The position numbers and the translations under genes are program-made. The notes below the pieces were generated by a model that saw only the letters and a program-made list of their open reading frames with translations, was not told the origin of the DNA and searched no databases. This document shows positions 1-11,402 of a stretch of DNA of 64,000 nucleotides, piece by piece. Within the stretch, counting starts at the first letter, position 1. Every line of letters begins with the position of its first letter. The stretch is from Krasilnikovozyma curviuscula (Eukaryota; Basidiomycota; Tremellomycetes; Cystofilobasidiales; Mrakiaceae). Where the stretch lies: assembly GCA_014825775.1 (NCBI GenBank), contig MVAQ01000001.1, positions 1 to 64,000 of the forward strand, in the 5' to 3' direction.

Positions 1-3000
1 TTGGGCCGTGCATGGTTTTTTTTTTTTTTTTTTTCAACAGGGACGTGACTTACTGTGGTCGAGCGGAGAACCAAGACAAGGCCGCTTCGTACAATCTGTC
101 TCTGAATCTGATTTCCACTATTGCCTCTAGTCTGCTGCTTTTCAAGATACCCAGCCCAAACAACAGGATGGTAAAGCGCGCTTCACGAGCAAGCGGATGA
201 GTGCTGTCAGGTCATCACGTTAGCTCGTATGTCCCAACCCGTTGTGTTGCTGAATTGCTTACCTCATGCTCTTGAAGGCAGTGCATGATCTTGAAATGAC
301 TCTGATGAATGCAAGAACCAACCCTTGGTCCCTCATTTTCACAGTCTCAAATCGGCTGGCTAGAACCTGCAACAACAATAGATGTGGAGCAAGGAGTCGC
401 TGAGCAGCTGCTAAAGACTGGTCTAATGTTTCCTTCTCAGAAGGAGTGTACTCAATAGGCTGTTCGAAAGGATTATGGGGGCTATCAAATGTGCAAGTCA
501 GGAATTTAGATCAGGTTGATGTTGCTCAACCACTTACTTCATGCTTTTACTGAACAGACCCTTGTGATTCTGGATTGTCCAGTTCCAGGCATCCACTACT
601 TCAGATAACAACTGTAATTCTACACTTGGTCTTTCGCTTACGAGCCAAGTCCAGGCATCGACTCCGGCAGCCACAGACATGGGGGAGAAGGATCGCACGG
701 GAATCGCGACAAGGTAGTAGAGAATATCGCTGTCAATCTGTAAGAAAAGAAGCTATCAGAGTTGTCCTGATCTCTTCATTAATTTGTTGCCAGCTCACTT
801 CATGCGCAGAGACCAATACCGAGGTGCCTCTGAACAGTAAGCGTCTGAGTTCAGGAACCTTGAGCGTAGATTCCTTGGAATCGATGGCATTGAGGGTTTC
901 CAACAACTGCCCTTTGAGGGCAGTAATTTCCGCTAAGGTTGCAGACTCAGCAGCAGACATTTGGAAGTTTTTGAGACCTGACAATATAGCTCGACCGTTT
1001 AGCAACCCCCCGAACGGATTGAAGGGATGACAAAAACCTTACCTTGCTCGTACGCATGCCTGAAGCCAGTGTGCTCACCATCGAAGAAATTTTTGGCTGC
1101 AAATTGACTTGCCAGCAAATTGGAGCTATCTGAAGGCCATCCTCCGAAGTTTGGAGTAAGAACTACCAGAGGAGATTAGCATTTTAGAGCGGGAATAACC
1201 TCTAGACTCACGTAACGACACTTACTTTCTTTACGATCCGCATTACTGATAACCTTAGCATAGTGCATTGCCATTCCAGCTCCAAGTTCAACGCTGTCAG
1301 GAAGAAGTACATCCCTAGACTCTCCCAAGTATCTCTGGAAATTTTGCTATGTCAGAACAAGCGACTTACATCTGAATAGAAGCACCTTACCTGCAGTATG
1401 GTCTGCAATTCAATTGGAGACTTTGAGAGAGCAGAAGTCATCCACGTATTTGCAAATTTGTAAAGGCGCGACGTGATCTCATTTCGAGTGACGAAGTTAT
1501 CAGTTAGGACTAGGGTAAGCTTCACCTTCTTTGACGAATGTTGATATGTTGGGGAGTACTAAAACAAAAGTGAAAGAATCAGTGATCAGATTGTAGACTT
1601 GAGGGCATAAACCAAGTCATCGACTAACCTCATCAGTATACTCTTCTTCGCAACTGCCTCTCAACAAAGTCAAAGTCTCCAGGAGAGCAAAGATGAAGGA
1701 CTGTTCACACAGCATTGTTGGGAATTCCAAAAGTATTCTGTTCAAGTAGCTAAAGGAGACTTCTCTAACTTTAGTAAATCGGTGGGTGCATCCAACCAAT
1801 ATGTTGACCAGTTCGTTGCTGATGGAAGCTGGTGTGTCATTTGCAAGAGCCATAACTGATAAGCGTTGCTTGAAAATAGTGACAAGCTAGAGGAGAAAAC
1901 AAGGGATGGTCGGTGCTCTTGTGATGATGCACCCACGCTCAAAACTAGGTTCAAGAACTCACCTTTTCAGCAATTGCTTCCAGAGGACGGAAAAGCGCAC
2001 TAGAGTTGATGCTCTCATTGCTGAAGTAAGCGAGTAGCGATGATGGGTACCCATTTTTAGTTCTGTATCCTTCCACAGAGAGAATGGTGCGGAGGAGAGT
2101 GACTTGAGGAAGTGACAGGCGCACAACCTCAGTTGAGTGGGCCGGGATATCTTGGCTGAGCAGAGATCGCTGTTTAGTGAGGACAATGTGAGAGAAGTCC
2201 TTGGTCAAAATTGAGTTGTACTCGAGATCACTCGACACATAGTCCAACGCTGACTCCAGAACCAGAGAAGGGGTCTTAAGGGCGACACGTTCAAGTGCAG
2301 CCTTTTCCCATTCTTTGCCTTGACTTTGAATACCGAGAACGGTGCACATGAACCACATGTTACGAAAAAGAGCAACAAGTTCAGAAGTGGGTGAATGGTG
2401 TGGGTCGAACCCTTCGTGCTGAAGAATTGCGTCGATAGGTAAGATGAGCCCGGCGAGTTGAGCAGTGAGTTCTCTAACGGCAAGGTCGGTGGTGTCCTTC
2501 TTTTCCTTTGACGCAAGTAGTTGAATTTGGGTTCCTCGGTCTGCAAACATTTCGAGCAATTCAACCAAGTAGGCATCACAAAGCTCCGTTTTGCCTTTAA
2601 GTCCCATTGCGAGACGAGTTTGAGCGGCCAAGACAGCTTGTCTTGACATCACAGGATCTTCAGGATTCCCGGCTCGACTGACAATCGAAAAGGCTTTGAT
2701 GATCTCCAAGAACTCCGGGTGAGCTGAGATAAGACCCAAATCACTGAGGTTGGCGACGATGAGGGCTTCAATCCCAGCATCTGCAGTTCTCAGTCGTTGC
2801 AACAACATCGAGATGGTGAGCCGAGTAGTCTAGCAATATGGATTAGTTAATTTCTTCATAATCAATTTAGCAAGTTAAGTATTCAATGGAGAAGACTTAC
2901 CTCATCCCTCTTGTACTCAACCGCGAGTCTTGTAACAACAGTGATGGCAGACGCGTTGATGCGTCTTTGTTGCTCAATTGTCCTTGTTCCAAGAGTAGTT

Positions 3001-4947
3001 CCGATAGCTGATGAGCCATTAATAGGACCTGCTGCTCCAGACTTAACTGAGATTGCATAACCATTCTCCTTTGCGCCAGATCCAGTGACATAATTAAGGA
3101 GAGAGTACATGGTTGAAGTTACCAAATCATCTCCTGGAGCAAGCTTTTGAAGACAGAAAATTTAGATGAGATTATCATTCAGGAACTTTCAAACTGCGAA
3201 GAACTTACATCAATGCAAACTGCAAGACACTTGGCAGTAGCGTGAAGAACAATGGATCCTTCACGACCGTTTCCGTGTTCTTCGTCAAACAGTGGAAGAG
3301 GACAGCTGGCAAATCTTCTCAAGTGAACAGCCATAGTATGAGCCAAAACAGGGAAGCTGAAGATGAGAACAGATACAATCAGCTTGTTTTCAAAGTGTAT
3401 CCAAGACACTTGCACCCCGACCTACTTTCGAACCAAGATCACTAAAGCTTGGAGGGCTGCTTCTTGAACAATAGCTTCGTACACTGGAGCATTCTCAGAT
3501 AGCAGTCCTTTAATTTGAGATATGAGTGTAGGATCTGGATGACCAAGAGCGACCGAACACAAAGTGGAAAGTTTCTGGGAGAAAAGAGATACGATAAGTA
3601 AATAATGCTGGAAGATTTCTCTCTTTAAAGCACTCACCAGGCTTTCACTCATGACCTCGTAAGCGTAGAGATCCGCCTGTGGATCACTGTGCAACTTTTG
3701 AAGGGTGCCCGAGAGATCGCCGAAGCATCTCATTGCAACTTTGAAGATGTGCTTGAGTTGGTCATGATCGCTATCGGGAGTGTCTGGGATTGGGCGAGCA
3801 GGAGCAGCTAGAAGCTCGGCCCAAGCAGCGTTGGTAGCTTCAGCTTCGTGGTTGATATCTTTCATTGAAGGCTCGATTGGTTGCGGGCACAAAACGATAG
3901 CCAAAACTGTCCACTGGATCTCCAAAACAGCGCAAATCACGAAGTTTCCACTAAGAGGTCTGTCTCTAGCCCTATAACGATCTAATAGACAGTTAGCGTA
4001 TTGTTTTCTGCGGGTTACATCGTCATCCGAGGGTGTTGATGGTGAGGCCAAGGAAGAGGGGTCCAAGAGCAAGGTGTTCAATCGAGAGATGGTGGTTGGG
4101 ACAACCAAAGAATTGAGGGACTTGGCAATTTTGCTGGATTTTGGGAGTGTATACGAGTAAGGAGTTGAAGTCAATGAACGATAGAGGCCATTGAAGATAG
4201 GGACTGAATGCAGGACAACGTCTACAGCTGCTCGAAGAAGAATTCCGGCAAAGAGGTGGTCAATACATTTCCTTGGTCTTCATAAATATATCCATCTTAC
4301 CACTTCCGGCCTCAAAGTCCTTCCCAATGATCACAGCGAAAGCGCTGAGCTCATCCAACACCTGCTCCTGAATCTTCGCATCTTTTGAATCAGCTGCAAT
4401 CTTGACCAAAGCCGCAACGACATCAAAAGTGAGGGAGTCAGGAAGAGCCCAGTCGGACCAGCTAAGGCCCCTTTCGAAGTCCATCCTTGGAATGTCCTTG
4501 AGAAGCGACAGGAGGAGGGAAATGTTGTGGGAAGTTTGGGGATGGTCGGGCGGTAGCAAGGAACAGAACTTGGCGAAAGAGGCATTGACATGGACCAGAG
4601 ATGAAGACTAGAGAGGATGCAGTAAAGTGCAGTAGGTGAGCTTAGGTCTAAGGCGAAAGGGACGGCTGTGTAACCTTTGAACTTACCATTGGGATCTTTT
4701 CGTCATTGCTACCAGCCGACGAATCTTCCAAAGCAAGCTCGACCCTCGAGGTGAAGACATCATCAGCATCTTCTGCTGCGGCGGGGGACTTGGAATGACC
4801 CAGATTGATAGCCAGAGCCTGCAAGATGCTCTCGTGGAGCGAGATGTCCAGGCTAAGCAGAGCATACAAGACATAATAAAGGTTGCCATCAGCTCCTAGG
4901 TAAATTCGTTAAGCAGATGGCACCGTTGGATCTACTCACCTGTCCAT
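1..4947 (-). CDS. STT4: Phosphatidylinositol 4-kinase alpha (Stt4), N-terminal part; gene runs off the left edge
   Basis: Makes PI4P from phosphatidylinositol at the plasma membrane. Only the long helical N-terminal region lies here; the lipid-kinase domain would be beyond position 1. Family-typical segments read from the minus strand are LRRLLFRGTSVLVS (about 850-900), a stretch containing DAWNWTIQNHKGLFS (about 540-620), FRNMWFMCTVLG (about 2330-2390), VVTRLAVEYKRDE (about 2900) and FRDRLYEAALSWFSARP (60-130). I place the start at 4945-4947: an 8-base first exon (4940-4947) is joined over an 87-base intron (4853-4939) to give MDSLDISLHESILQALA. This explains why the frame upstream has no ATG and soon meets a stop. 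Many short introns interrupt the gene. It is divergent from the LisH-CTLH gene, with 174 bases between the two starts. The family call is firm; internal exon borders were not all resolved. Confidence 0.92.
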
Positions 4948-5121
4948 CTCTGTACAGAAAGATCTCTGATTTCACGTATGAAATCTGGAGCAAAATGGCG
5001 GCTGAGGTGCAGTCGCCTTGGACAAAAGGAGCGGCGAGTTGCCTTCACTCCGTCAAGCGTCCAGTCAGGGTCACCTTTGCTATCGTTTGGCCTCACCAAA
5101 CCTCAGTCTCTGCTTTCCAGT
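4948..5121. promoter_or_regulatory. Shared divergent promoter, STT4 / LisH-CTLH gene
   Basis: Only 174 bases separate the two inferred start codons, so both promoters and 5' leaders must sit here. I see no clear TATA element. The stretch is open in the minus frame, which could mislead gene finders into extending STT4 upstream. Confidence 0.5.
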
Positions 5122-6933
5122 ATGGACTCTCTCGCCCCAGCTTTATCCAAGAGTCCCTTGAAACCATCGACTAATGGTGCAATCAAAGATTCAGCAACAG
5201 ATAAGCAGCCCCATCCCTTGGCTGACCCAGAGGAGGATGTCCTGGTGAGAAGGATCTGCTTTAGTTCCTACAATTCTGTCGATGGGACACTTTGCTGATG
5301 TCTGCTTGCCATCCAGAGAAAGATCGTGATGGATTATTTAGCCCACAACTGCTATATCTCGACAGCCAGAGCAATGTCCAAACCACGTCGCACGGCCAGC
5401 CACGATTCTTCTTTCCCTTCGACCAATGTTGACCACAAGGGTTCGACATACAATGGTAATGGAACAACGGCTTTACTCTCAGCAATGTCATCCTCATCCA
5501 TGGAGGTCGATCAAGAGCTGTTGCTCGCAGGAGCGACTGCACACCAACCCTCGTCGTCCTCGTCGTCTTCTGTCCTTGATGGTGCCGGTGCAGTTGCTGA
5601 ACTCATGGATGTAGATGATGACCAGGTGATGCATGCATCAGAGGAGGACATCGTTGATGAGGAGATAACTCACAAGAAGGTCAACGGTGGTGTCAATGGG
5701 AGCAGTTCTAACAGTGTTGGTGTGTCATCGAACGGAAATGGTGTCACACACTTGAATGGTCACTCGCATTGTGAGAAACAAGAAGCAGAGGCAAGCCTGA
5801 TGTCTGAAGAAGATTTCCAGCAGATTGAGTGGAGGAAAGGTGAGCATGATACTTCTTACGCTAGCGCGTGCAGCGTGGGGAAGCTCGTCATGTCGATCTA
5901 CCACTGATTGGGTATAACTCTATCTTGTTCAGCTATCAAAGAACGAATACTCTCAGGATCCATACCGTCAGCAATGAATTTGATTCGGACCCACTTCCCT
6001 GAGGTACTGGCTTCAGACGGCACAAGCCTCGATCCCACCTTAGGAATCGAAGCGCCAAAACCAGTTCCAGGCAAACTCGCACGATTATCATCCTCAGCAT
6101 CCAACACAATAGATCCAACTCTAGTCACCACTGCCACCAAACCCATCACCACTGCATTGAAGTCGGCCGCGACATCGCGCTTTACACCATCAGCATCTTC
6201 GACACGAACACCGCCACCCACTTCCACTTCTAGCCCCAGTCCACTCTTCCCAGTACCCACATCATCAATGCAACCGTCTCATCTCACGCTAAACCTGCTA
6301 ATTCAATCATTTATCGAGACCATTCGCACGATCCCCCTCTCACCTGCACCCCCCTCGCCAACTTCATCCTTCCACTCCGAGTCGACATCGTCTGGTTCAC
6401 TTGCGTCTGAACCGATATCATCTGCTCTTGCTCAAGCTCAGCGGTTGTTCTCGTTGGCGAACGAGCTACCGAATCCACAAGACCGAGCTTGGTATTTGAG
6501 AGAGCTGGAGGGAGTATCTGCGCTGATGGCGTACAAAGACCCCGAAGCCAGTCCAGTGAAGACTTACTTGGAGGAAAGGAGGAGGAAATCTTTGGCCAAT
6601 ATCGTCAACTCGGCTATATTGGTCAACACTGGTCATCCACCCCTTCCCCTAGTCGATTCGTTGACGCGTCAAACTGCAGTCACATGGACCCAACTCAAGA
6701 ACACTCTTCCCAATGCTCCCATTCCATGGAGGGCGGATGATGGGGAAGAGAAGCACCTACTATCTAGCGTGAGTTTCTTTTCTTGTCTTTCCTTTTTCTT
6801 TGGCTTTAATCTGCTGTCTGCTCATCGTCACTTTGAGAAATCATTCTAATCCTCCACGCTTTGTCTGCTATAGTATATGAACAACACTGAGACATTCGCG
6901 CTTGAATCTTTCATCAATCTGGCCCCTCGATGA
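5122..6933 (+). CDS. LisH-CTLH-CRA protein, RanBP9/Gid8 family (GID/CTLH ubiquitin ligase type)
   Basis: Proteins of this family are scaffold subunits of the GID/CTLH E3 ligase. Exons 5122-5244, 5317-5839, 5933-6768 and 6874-6933 keep frame and give 513 residues. A LisH motif (RKIVMDYLAHNCYISTARAM) spans residues about 42-62. A Ser/Asn/Asp-rich linker of about 150 residues follows, then CTLH (AIKERILSGSIPSAMNLIRT at about 216-235). A second low-complexity insert precedes a CRA-like end (ELEGVSALMAYKDPEASPV, then NSAILVNTGHPPLPL). The LisH and the NSAIL segment resemble RanBP9/Vid30 more than Gid8, but no SPRY domain precedes the LisH. It could be a SPRY-less paralogue or a fungal Gid8 with inserts; I leave the symbol blank. 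Confidence 0.85.
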
Positions 6934-7185
6934 ACCTTCTCAGCATATCATGCGCTGGTTCTTCCCGCTGTACCTGTCAATTTTCTCTGTCGCATTACTT
7001 CATACCCACCCTCCGCAGCATATTATATTTCTTTCCCGTGCTTTCTTGTATTCTTCAACGTGTCTGTTCTTCTTTCCCTTTTTTCCTTTTAAGATCGATA
7101 CAGGTCAATTACAGATTTGACTTACGCGACGCCTCATACTGCAAGCCGCATCCAAACTGCGACCGTGGTCAACAAATATCTCTTC

Positions 7186-8066
7186 ATGGCTTCTCAGGCA
7201 GCACCTCAAACAACTACAGATACATCATCAGATCTCACCCCCTCTACGCTAGATCCAATCACTTCTGTCGAGCTCAGACTTCGACTGCTCCACACTCTTA
7301 CATTTGGCACTTCACCTCAGCATCTGGAATCAGCTGGCTTGTCAGGATGGAGCAGCCCTATACCAGCTGCAAGAAGAATAGCGAACATCCAGGATGGGAT
7401 TGAGAAAGCCATTGATATCAGTGGTTCCAGTGGTCTGAAGCGGTTTGTCGAGAATTGTTAGGAAACCCCTTTCTCTGAATGAGCTTGGTATCATTTGCCC
7501 CGCACTTACCTCATGCCACTTGTTGTTGTGCTATAGATGATCAATATTCGCCTTTGCTATCCCCAGCTTTCTCCCTCTCTCCATCCTCATCCTCAGTTCC
7601 ACCACTGACTACTCCTAACGAGTCTACCTCTTCATCGTCAACGTTGTCACTAGCGTCGAAGCTGTCGCTGGTCATGGAATCAGATGCGGATATTCGAGAA
7701 TCAGCCAGGTTGTTGGAGAAGATAGAGCTGCTGGACAAGAGAGGAGTGGTGGGAGCTGGAACGCTAGGCGATTATGAGCCCCTGCAGGACCGATTGACCG
7801 GTTTGGATGCAACACACAGGGAACGACTAGAGAGCCTGAGCGATACTGAAGAACGAGTAACGGAACAGATGACGCGGTATAATGACTATGTGAGTTCTGT
7901 TGTTCCTTTGGACGTTCTTGTTAACGGTTCGACGGGTCGCTGACCTGTATGCTGCTTAATCCAACAGGTCACTACTGTATCTGAAATGTTCATCTCCTGG
8001 CACAAGATCTTATCAGGATTGGAGGAGGAGGTTTCGAGGCTGGAGAAAGTAAAGCGTGAGGCATGA
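7186..8066 (+). CDS. Dynactin subunit 3 (p24) homologue
   Basis: Part of the dynactin shoulder/sidearm, which helps the dynein motor bind cargo in the cytoplasm. Exons 7186-7456, 7537-7889 and 7968-8066 are in frame and give 240 residues. Recognisable p24 features are ARRIANIQDGIEKAI, the Tyr-Asp-Gln-Tyr turn at the first splice junction, a helix ending IRESARLLEKIELLDKRGVV, and a C-terminal coiled coil (TEQMTRYNDY, then SEMFISWHKILSGLEEEVSR). A Ser/Pro/Thr-rich insert of about 30 residues follows the first junction. The start chosen is the first ATG that precedes the conserved part; upstream in the same reading frame there is only pyrimidine-rich leader. A similar small coiled-coil protein cannot be fully excluded because the family is weakly conserved. 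Confidence 0.75.
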
Positions 8067-8237
8067 AGAGGCTGACGAGGCAATGCATTCAGACTTTTGA
8101 TACCCTACACACCCATAATACCATTGTATTCCACTCTCATATCAGACCCCAAGAAAATCTTGCCTCGAAACCAGATCTCATTGTGCGTGGCGAGGTTTCT
8201 CGTTTCTGCCCTCCGCCGTCGACCTTGATATCGAAGG

Positions 8238-9221
8238 ATGTCTCTACCTTCCTCAACGCCTACGTTCCTTGCTCCAACTCCCACCTTGCTCGCTCATATC
8301 TGTCCCCTCATCAACTCAGAAGATTCCCCTCTGCCTTCTGAGCTTCTCGAAAGCCTGCGTCTGGCAGTTGGCTCGACGAAATTCGACACTGATACTCAGA
8401 AATGGGCGCTGGATAGACCTGATCGGTCAGATGTGAGGATACCCTATCCCCTAGTCAGAAAGCTGGGAATTTGGGGTAAAGAGAATCCTGAGAAAATTCA
8501 GAAACTAGGTTTGGGTGAGTGAAAAGATCGCCTTCGTAGTGATACCAGAGGGTTGATTCTGTTTGCTTCGTCAGATCCCTCATCCTATGACCCAATACTA
8601 TTACCGTTTCTGTCTCACACGCTGATGCCAGCCGGAACTCATGTGCCACCACCTTCAACAGCTTCAATCCCGACGCCATCACCATACCTTCCAACCTCGT
8701 ACCACAAACAAAATGAAGCGCCGAAATCGGCGTCAAAGGATTGGTCCAAAGCTTCGAAAGAGATTGGAGCAATCGCGAATGTCCTGTTCAGTGCTGGGGG
8801 AGTTGCTGGTGGAGTTTGGTATGTCGGAAGAACGACTGCTGGATGGAGCGTTGAGGTGGTAAGCAACGTCCACCAGCCCGTACACATGACCAGTTTACAA
8901 AGAAGGAACTAATTGACTTTGCTTCAGACCACGTTACTGTCATTCCTATCATTCGTTTTCTTGCTAATCGTCGAGACTGTCCTTTACTTCATCTACTTCA
9001 ACAAACTGAACGATTCGAGGAAACAAGAGGAGAAGGCTCTGCGTAAATGGATGAAGGAGGGCAGAACGATAGTGCCAGAGGAGGACAGGAAGGTGATTGA
9101 ATACCCAGGAAACTACCCAGGAAACGAAGATGTGAAGAAAATTGATGCTGCGCCGGAGAAAGTCATCGGGAACGAAGACAAAAGTGAAGGCGAACTTAGG
9201 CGACGAAACAGAAATTCATAA
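8238..9221 (+). CDS. VMA12: ER V-ATPase assembly factor Vma12/Vph2 (TMEM199 family)
   Basis: An ER membrane protein that helps assemble the V0 sector of the vacuolar proton pump. Exons 8238-8514, 8575-8858 and 8928-9221 join in frame to 284 residues. The family-typical C-terminal half has a helix (SKEIGAIANVLFSAGGVAGG), a first membrane segment ending in WYVGRT, a short lumenal turn (TAGWSVEV), a second membrane segment (LLSFLSFVFLLIVETVLYF), then a charged cytosolic tail with Lys/Glu runs. The N-terminal part is less conserved. It ends 114 bases before the stop of the oppositely oriented ATG15. The family assignment rests on the two-helix hairpin and its flanks. Confidence 0.78.
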
Positions 9222-9335
9222 TTCGTTCAATGGCGAGGCTATGGATATATGTCAATGTGGTAAAATAAGCGCTTGAAAGTCGTGATGAGTAGTGTACAAC
9301 AAGAAAACATTGACAAATGGTCCAACAAGCTCCGT

Positions 9336-11278
9336 CTACTCTCCATCTTTCTTCTTCTTTTTCTTCTTTTCAGCTTCAAAGTCATCGGAGAACTCCCCTG
9401 TAAGAAAGACGTTCTGCTCAGTAAACAAAATTGGTTGCGAATTAAAAGTGAGAGTGGGCACACTCACATTTGAAACAATCAACACAATCTTCTTCATATT
9501 CAGCGACTGGTACAGGTGGACCCATCGTCTTGTTCTTAGCTGGTTCAGTCGTATCGTTATTACCTCCACCTCCACCCCATGGCCAGTAGTATGATTTCAC
9601 TTTAGGTGGGCCTTCACCGTCGTTCCAGTCTTCATGTAGGACACGAGTAATCAGATCCGATATTCTGATAAGTTTAAACATACCAAATGGGTCAAGATAG
9701 TTAGCGAGTTCAGGAGGGGACGACCGAGTATTGCGTAGGTTACCTGTGAGCTCGAATATCAACACTCCAACCCTTCTTCGTGACGGTATCATATATGATA
9801 CTTTTGCCAAGATGACAGCCAGTTTCAAGAGCAAATCCAGCAGCATAGCATGTTGAGAGTGTACCCGTGCAAGTACCAGTTGGTATGGGATCTGCAGAGC
9901 ACAAGAGCCGGAGAAGATTGTCAGTCGGTTTAAAATGGAACGGAATGAGGGTGGTTTGTACCAGCAGTATTATAGACATGAATAATTCCATCGTGGAATC
10001 CACCAGGAGGCAATGGTAGGTGCAACCTCTGAGCAGCTAACCTGTCACCTGGGCTCTCGAATGCTACGACAGGAAGCCCAAATGTTGCACCTGTCAACGC
10101 AGCTAGACCACCCCCTAACGAGTGTCCGACCATCCAGATATTCGCGTTAGGATACATAACAGTTACGTTGTTGTAGAGGTTCGTTCTGCGAAGCATAGCG
10201 GCAAAGGTTGTTAAGGATCGTACTGGTTGGCAAAAGAATCGTACAACGAACCCTATCGGATAGTAAAGTGATTCCTCTATCAGTGCATCTTGTACACATG
10301 TAGCTCCGCATTGATATGATCCAGAATAGCAATCACACACTGTCGACCAGGAGAAATCGACTCGAGCGCAACAACAACTGTTGAAGAGGAAGCGTCACGT
10401 GAGCGGCTTGGGGCCCAGTCGCTGCTGTGATCTAAGAGTCACTTACGAGCTGGAAAGAGGAGAAACTTGTCAGAAAACGCATAACAGTTCGAGTGAAAGG
10501 TAAAGTGCTACTGACAACAGAAGGTTATCTTGGATCCGATCCTGTGAACCAACTTCTGTCAGCTCAAAGACATGGTCGATACAAAGCATACAATTACTCA
10601 CATTCTTAGCAGTGGGTCCACCACTTCCCCAGATACCAGCACTAGTCCCCTTGATTGAAATAATGACTGTCGAGTTGTCGTCGTTGGCAAAGATATGGCC
10701 CCTCAATCGGTCGGCATTAGGTTCCCAGCCTATGGGAACGCTATTGTTCCAATCGTGGAGAGGATACCATCCTTTGGTATCATCTGGGAGAGTGTATCTG
10801 ACCGAGAGCCTTACGAATTGAGCACCAGCACTACGAAACTCATACCCAGACATGAAGGGACTCACGCATTCGAGGTCATCTTCGCTAACGTCAACACCGT
10901 CTCTCGATCCGTCACATCAGGAGCATCCACTTCGACCTCGTCCCATCCTAATCCTTCTACTTCATATTCATAGTCAGCTCTAGCTCTTGAGCGTCTCCAC
11001 TGCGAGTTCGAATAAAATGTCGAGTTCCAGGGTTTCTGGACCTTTATCTTACGCTTCTTGAGGTGAAGAGGAGCTGATTGAATCGAAGGACTATCCAGAT
11101 GAGCTGATTGAGAAAATACTATAAGGTTCTTCTGCTGAGGTGAAGGATGGGTCGTGTGTGACTGCCTGAGGGTGAAAGTGTTACTGTAGCTAGAGTCGGA
11201 AGACGGGGGCGAAAGCCGGTCATTCCAACTTGGCAAGAAGAAGGGTAGCAGCAGCTGATAGATCGTTGAGGCCAGCAT
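9336..11278 (-). CDS. ATG15: Vacuolar phospholipase Atg15
   Basis: Class 3 lipase that breaks down autophagic and Cvt bodies inside the vacuole. Atg15 landmarks on the minus strand are IISIKGTSAGIWGSGGPTAK (about 10610-10680), CVQDALIEESLYYP (about 10260-10310), the nucleophile elbow GHSLGGG with its catalytic Ser (about 10110), FESPGDRLAAQRLHLPLPP, the active-site region around HVYNTADPIP, and WSVDIRTHR. The stop at 9336-9338 follows a Lys-rich end after a CVDCFK motif, as in other Atg15 proteins. The ATG at 11278 gives MLASTIYQLLLPFFLPSW, which can act as the N-terminal membrane anchor; an in-frame upstream ATG at 11488 would overlap the first exon of GAA1, so I rejected it. At least six short introns are present. 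Confidence 0.92.
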
Positions 11279-11402
11279 TTTTGTATTGGAATACTGTTCC
11301 AACCAGAGTTTCCTATAGCGATCTGAATTATTGTTGCGTTCCAGCTGGATTGCGGTTGGACGTTCAACGCGAGTGAGAACCAAACCCCCTCTTGGGTCAG
11401 AC

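Noticed and set aside
16..34. A run of 19 T at the left edge, like a poly-A tail of a retrocopy on the minus strand
   Set aside because: It lies in or beside an intron of STT4 near a splice site; no target-site repeats or processed copy are seen.
575..1030. A 151-residue plus-strand ORF
   Set aside because: It lies antisense to STT4 exons that carry clear family motifs, and its own sequence is not protein-like.
5261..5542. A minus-strand ORF reaching upstream of STT4
   Set aside because: Antisense to the LisH exon. The spliced 8-base first exon gives a better STT4 start.
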